25,784 bases of DNA from the NCBI GenBank assembly GCA_035650655.1, contig DASRHG010000081.1, positions 1-25,784 of the forward strand, in the 5' to 3' direction. Positions 23,050-25,784 of this stretch are shown one piece after another (within the stretch, counting starts at the first letter, position 1; every line of letters starts with the position of its first letter). The translations under genes and the position numbers were made by a program. The notes below the pieces were generated by a model. It made no database searches and had not been told where the DNA came from. It was given only the letters and a program-made list of their open reading frames with translations. This DNA comes from DASRHG01 sp035650655 (GTDB taxonomy: Bacteria; Desulfobacterota; Binatia; DP-6).

Positions 23050-23813
23050 CCGGCGCGCGCCTCGGGCTCGCCGCACTCGCCCTGGCGCTCCTCGCCGCCG
23101 GGTGCGTGGTGCCCGGCATCCTCGTCCCGGAGAACGACCTCCTCCGCGACGTCTACCTGCGCGGCTCGCCGCGGACGCCCGTCGTCGCGCTCACCTTCGA
23201 CGACGGCCCGAACGGCCGCTGCACGGAGGCCGTCCTCGACGCGCTCCGCGACACGGGCGCGCCGGCCGCGTTCTTCGTCCTCGGCGCGAACGTCGCGACC
23301 GGGGCGAACGACGCGCTCCTCGCCCGCATGGTCCGCGAGGGGCACACGATCGGCATCCATTCGCAGACCCATCGCGTGCGGCCGCTCTTCCGCCGCGCGC
23401 TCGCCGACGCCGAGCTGCGCGACGCTTCGGCCGCCGTCGAGGCGGCGCTCCGGCGCACCGGGATCGCCGACCCACCGCCCGTGACGCTCTACCGGCCGCC
23501 CTTCGGCGTGCTCGCCGGGCCGGCCGTCCGCGCCGCCGCCGCCGCGCGGCTCGGGATCGTCGAGTGGACGGTGTCGGTCGGTGACTGGCGGCGCGGCCGC
23601 ACGGCCGCGGAGGTGACGGACGCGATCCTCGCTCGCGTCCGGCCGGGCGACGTCGTCGTGCTGCACGACGGCGACGGCCGCCACCAGCGCTCGCGCGAGC
23701 GGTGCGTCGACCGGCCGCTCGCGGCGGACGTCGTGCGCCGGCTCGTCCCGGCGCTCGCGGCCCGCGGGCTCCGGCCCGCGCCGCTCGCCGACGTGCTCCA
23801 GCTCGCGCCCTGA
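22971..23813 (+). CDS. Polysaccharide deacetylase (NodB fold), probable lipoprotein
   Basis: The NodB catalytic motifs are clear: VVALTFDDGPNGRCTEAVLD with the DD pair, IGIHSQTHRV (HS-x-x-H metal site), LYRPPFGVL and VVVLHDGDGRH. Such enzymes remove N- or O-acetyl groups from peptidoglycan or extracellular polysaccharide. A signal with lipobox-like LLAAGC precedes it. The start is unclear. GTG 22971 (280 residues, GAGG seven bases upstream) overlaps the BamE-like gene by 79 bases and puts 26 odd Arg-rich residues before the signal. A CTG at 23046 overlaps the upstream stop as CTGA and would give MTGARLGLAALALALLAAGC, a textbook lipoprotein signal. I list the GTG as the conventional codon but think the CTG start is quite possible. 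Confidence 0.85.
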   Translation: MALLAEPLASIPRRLRRHQGRPRPALTGARLGLAALALALLAAGCVVPGILVPENDLLRDVYLRGSPRTPVVALTFDDGPNGRCTEAVLDALRDTGAPAAFFVLGANVATGANDALLARMVREGHTIGIHSQTHRVRPLFRRALADAELRDASAAVEAALRRTGIADPPPVTLYRPPFGVLAGPAVRAAAAARLGIVEWTVSVGDWRRGRTAAEVTDAILARVRPGDVVVLHDGDGRHQRSRERCVDRPLAADVVRRLVPALAARGLRPAPLADVLQLAP

Positions 23814-23835
23814 CGCGCCGTCTCCGAAGTGCGGT

Positions 23836-23865
23836 TTGACTCGCTCCGCCGGCGACCTCTACAAG
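23836..23865 (+). promoter_or_regulatory. Possible promoter of the halogenase-like gene
   Basis: TTGACT (23836-23841), 18 bases, TACAAG (23860-23865), 11 bases to ATG 23877. The -10 overlaps the AAGGG Shine-Dalgarno candidate, so a transcript from here would lack it; read-through from the deacetylase would keep it. Confidence 0.35.
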
Positions 23866-23876
23866 GGCCGCCGAGG

Positions 23877-25214
23877 ATGGCGGGGGCGACGCCCGACGTG
23901 GTCGTGATCGGGGGCGGGCCGGCGGGCGCGGTCGGCGCGACGCTTCTCGCCGACGCGGGTCACCGCGTCGTCGTCCTCGAGCGCGAGCGCTTCCCGCGCT
24001 ACCACATCGGCGAGTCGCTCCTCTCGGCGACGCTCCCGATCCTCGAGGCGATCGGCGCGCTCGAGCGCATCGAGGCGCACGGGTTCCTCCGCAAGCCCGG
24101 CGGCACGTTCCAGTGGGGCCGCCAGCCGGAGCCGTGGAGCTTCTGGTTCCGCGAGGACCCGGGCGGGCGGCCCTACGCGTTCCAGGTCGTGCGCGCGGAC
24201 TTCGACCAGATCCTCCTCGACAACGCGCGCGCCCACGGCGCCGACGTCCGCGAGGAGCACGCGGTCACGGCCGTCGACGCGAGGGGGCCGACGCCCGTCG
24301 TCACCGCGCGCGCCGCCGACGGCACGGAGCTCCGGCTCCGGCCGCGCTTCGTCGTCGACGCGAGCGGGCAGACGGCGCTCCTCGGCCGCGCGCACGGGCT
24401 CCGCCGCTTCAACGAGTTCTTCAAGAACCTGGCGATCTTCGCGTACTTCCGCGACGCCGAGCGGCTGCCCGGCGAGCTCGCCAACCACATCCTGTCCGCG
24501 GCTTTCGCCGACGGCTGGTTCTGGTACATCCCGCTCCACGACGGGACGATGAGCGTCGGAGCCGTCGTCGACGCGGCGAAGTGGCGCGACCTCGCAGGGA
24601 CGGACCCGGAGGCGACCTACCGCGGGCTCGTGGCGCGCTGCCCGGCGGTCGCCGATCGCCTGGCGAAGGCGACGTTCGTCCCGCCCGTCCGCGTGATCCG
24701 CGACTACTCCTACGACTCGACGCGCTTCGGCGGCCCGGGCTGGCTCCTCGCGGGGGACGCGGCCTGCTTCATCGACCCGGTCTTCTCGACCGGCGTCCAC
24801 CTCGCCTGCCTCGCGGGCTTCCTCGGCAGCCGCGCCGTCGACGCGATCCTGCGCGGCACGGCGGCGGAGGCCGACGCGCTCGCACGCTACGAGGCGGCGT
24901 ACCGCGGCGCCTTCGAGCGCTACCTCCGCTTCCTCTACTTCTTCTACGACCACAACGAGGACGCCGACTCGTACTTCTGGTCCGCGCGGCGGATCCTCGG
25001 GCACGCGCCCGCCGACCTCTCCGCCCGCGAGGCGTTCGTGCGGCTCATCTCGGGCGGCGGCGACTGGGACGCCGCGGAGACGCTCGTCGCCGCCGAGCAC
25101 GAGCGCTGGTCGCGCGGCATCCGCTCGGGCCGGCCGGGCGCGGTGCCGGGCACGGACCTCCTCCGCGTGCGCGCGACGACGCAGCTCACCGGGCTCCCGC
25201 CGAGGTCCTCCTGA
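23877..25214 (+). CDS. Flavin-dependent halogenase-like FAD enzyme
   Basis: 445 residues from ATG 23877. The FAD Rossmann motif is VVVIGGGPAGAVGATLLADAG (about 9-29). Two halogenase hallmarks are seen: GWFWYIP with W214 and W216 (WxWxIP), and F298-I-D-P301-V-F-S304-T-G306 (Fx.Px.Sx.G). K73 in GFLRKPGGTFQWG sits where the catalytic Lys of PrnA/RebH-type enzymes is expected. By family it would use FADH2 from a partner reductase, O2 and chloride or bromide to halogenate an aromatic ring. The phenol/pyrrole-type group (HIGESLL) is the closest; the substrate is unknown. A non-halogenating FAD monooxygenase cannot be excluded. AAGGG lies nine bases before the ATG; an upstream GTG at 23829 is less likely. 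The next gene begins directly after the stop. Confidence 0.8.
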   Translation: MAGATPDVVVIGGGPAGAVGATLLADAGHRVVVLERERFPRYHIGESLLSATLPILEAIGALERIEAHGFLRKPGGTFQWGRQPEPWSFWFREDPGGRPYAFQVVRADFDQILLDNARAHGADVREEHAVTAVDARGPTPVVTARAADGTELRLRPRFVVDASGQTALLGRAHGLRRFNEFFKNLAIFAYFRDAERLPGELANHILSAAFADGWFWYIPLHDGTMSVGAVVDAAKWRDLAGTDPEATYRGLVARCPAVADRLAKATFVPPVRVIRDYSYDSTRFGGPGWLLAGDAACFIDPVFSTGVHLACLAGFLGSRAVDAILRGTAAEADALARYEAAYRGAFERYLRFLYFFYDHNEDADSYFWSARRILGHAPADLSAREAFVRLISGGGDWDAAETLVAAEHERWSRGIRSGRPGAVPGTDLLRVRATTQLTGLPPRSS

Positions 25215-25784
25215 GTGCGCGTCCTCCTCGTCTCCGCGAACCAGGAGAAGAGCCCCGATCCCGTCGCGCCGCTCGGCGTCTGCTACGTCGCGACCGCCGC
25301 CGCCGCGGCGGGGCACGACGTGCGGGTCGTCGACCTCTGCTTCACGGACGACGTCGAGGGCGAGATCGGACGCGCGGTCGCGGCGCACCGGCCCGGCGCG
25401 ATCGGCGTGTCGCTCCGGAACGTCGACAACTGCGCCCATCCGGACACGGTGTCGTACCTGCCCCACTACCGGCGCGTCGTCGAGGCGTGCCGCGCGGCGA
25501 GCGCGGCGCCGATCGTCCTCGGCGGGTCGGCCTTCACCACCATGCCCGCGCACTACCTCGCCGTCCTCCGCGTCCCGTGGGGCGTCGTCGGGGAGGGCGA
25601 GGCGGCGTTTCCGGCGCTCCTCGCGGCGCTCGCGTCCGCGGATGACCTGCGCCGGGTCGACGCGGCCGCGGTCGCGCGCACGGTCGGGGGCGTCGCGGCG
25701 TGGGACGCCGCGAGCGACCGCGTGACGGTCGCGCCGCCCGCGTGGCTCCCGGCGCTCGACCGGGTACCGCTCGACCGCCGCTGG
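25215..25784 (+). CDS. B12-binding domain protein, likely a radical SAM enzyme (3' end cut by window edge)
   Basis: The 190 visible codons form an N-terminal cobalamin-binding domain: VLLVSANQEKSPDPVAPLGVCYVATAAAAAGHDVRVVDL, then IGVSLRNVDN, PIVLGGSAFTTMPAHYL and VVGEGEAAFPALLAAL. This order is usual for class B radical SAM enzymes, in which a CxxxCxxC cluster domain follows; here that part lies beyond the window. Members methylate or rearrange unreactive carbons or act in lipid and natural-product pathways. GTG 25215 follows the halogenase stop with no gap (TGAGTG), and a GAGG lies 12 bases upstream, so the two are almost certainly one transcript. Compared with the broken gene at 20046-20991, it shows what a full-length B12 domain looks like. 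Confidence 0.85.
   Translation, partial: MRVLLVSANQEKSPDPVAPLGVCYVATAAAAAGHDVRVVDLCFTDDVEGEIGRAVAAHRPGAIGVSLRNVDNCAHPDTVSYLPHYRRVVEACRAASAAPIVLGGSAFTTMPAHYLAVLRVPWGVVGEGEAAFPALLAALASADDLRRVDAAAVARTVGGVAAWDAASDRVTVAPPAWLPALDRVPLDRRW

Overview
This is a GC-rich (about 70% or more), gene-dense bacterial chromosome segment with 20 genes or gene parts. No gap between genes exceeds about 230 bases. I see no tRNA, rRNA, CRISPR array, insertion sequence or phage gene. The many GTG starts, the GatCAB amidotransferase, a SecA with a C-terminal zinc motif, and a secreted protein with PPC-like and Cys-rich modules suggest an uncultured soil or sediment lineage near the former Deltaproteobacteria, Binatota or Methylomirabilota. 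That placement is inference; no rRNA is present to test it.

Left part (1-9.3 kb) is mostly housekeeping. It holds an exported chaperone/thioredoxin-fold protein (cut by the window edge), a small exported OB-fold-like protein, serS, yraN and an inositol-monophosphatase-family gene. The gatC-gatA-gatB operon follows, with a ferric-reductase-like membrane protein behind it. A Tam-like methyltransferase and a DksA/TraR zinc-finger protein close the section.

Middle part (9.2-19.3 kb) carries secA-argJ-CPBP protease as a tight minus-strand run, then murI. Next is a 660-residue secreted modular protein behind a perfect sigma-54 promoter match. The section ends with engB and a membrane-anchored SRPBCC protein. 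SecA has about 250 extra, coiled-coil-like residues inside its second nucleotide-binding domain.

Right part (19.3-25.8 kb) looks accessory and possibly biosynthetic. It contains a GT2 glycosyltransferase, a broken B12-binding radical SAM gene, a MIO-type aromatic amino acid lyase that does not look like HutH, a BamE-like lipoprotein with a polysaccharide deacetylase, a flavin-dependent halogenase-like enzyme, and a second B12-binding protein cut by the window edge.

A recurring pattern ties the window together. In front of most genes lies a TTGnnn hexamer, 17 or 18 bases, then a TA-rich hexamer ending only 6-13 bases before the start codon, usually with no Shine-Dalgarno sequence. This implies very short or absent 5' leaders. 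I used it to move several starts: serS to GTG 2508, the phosphatase to GTG 4098 and the lyase to GTG 22603. Genes inside operons, and a few with real leaders, instead show a Shine-Dalgarno sequence.
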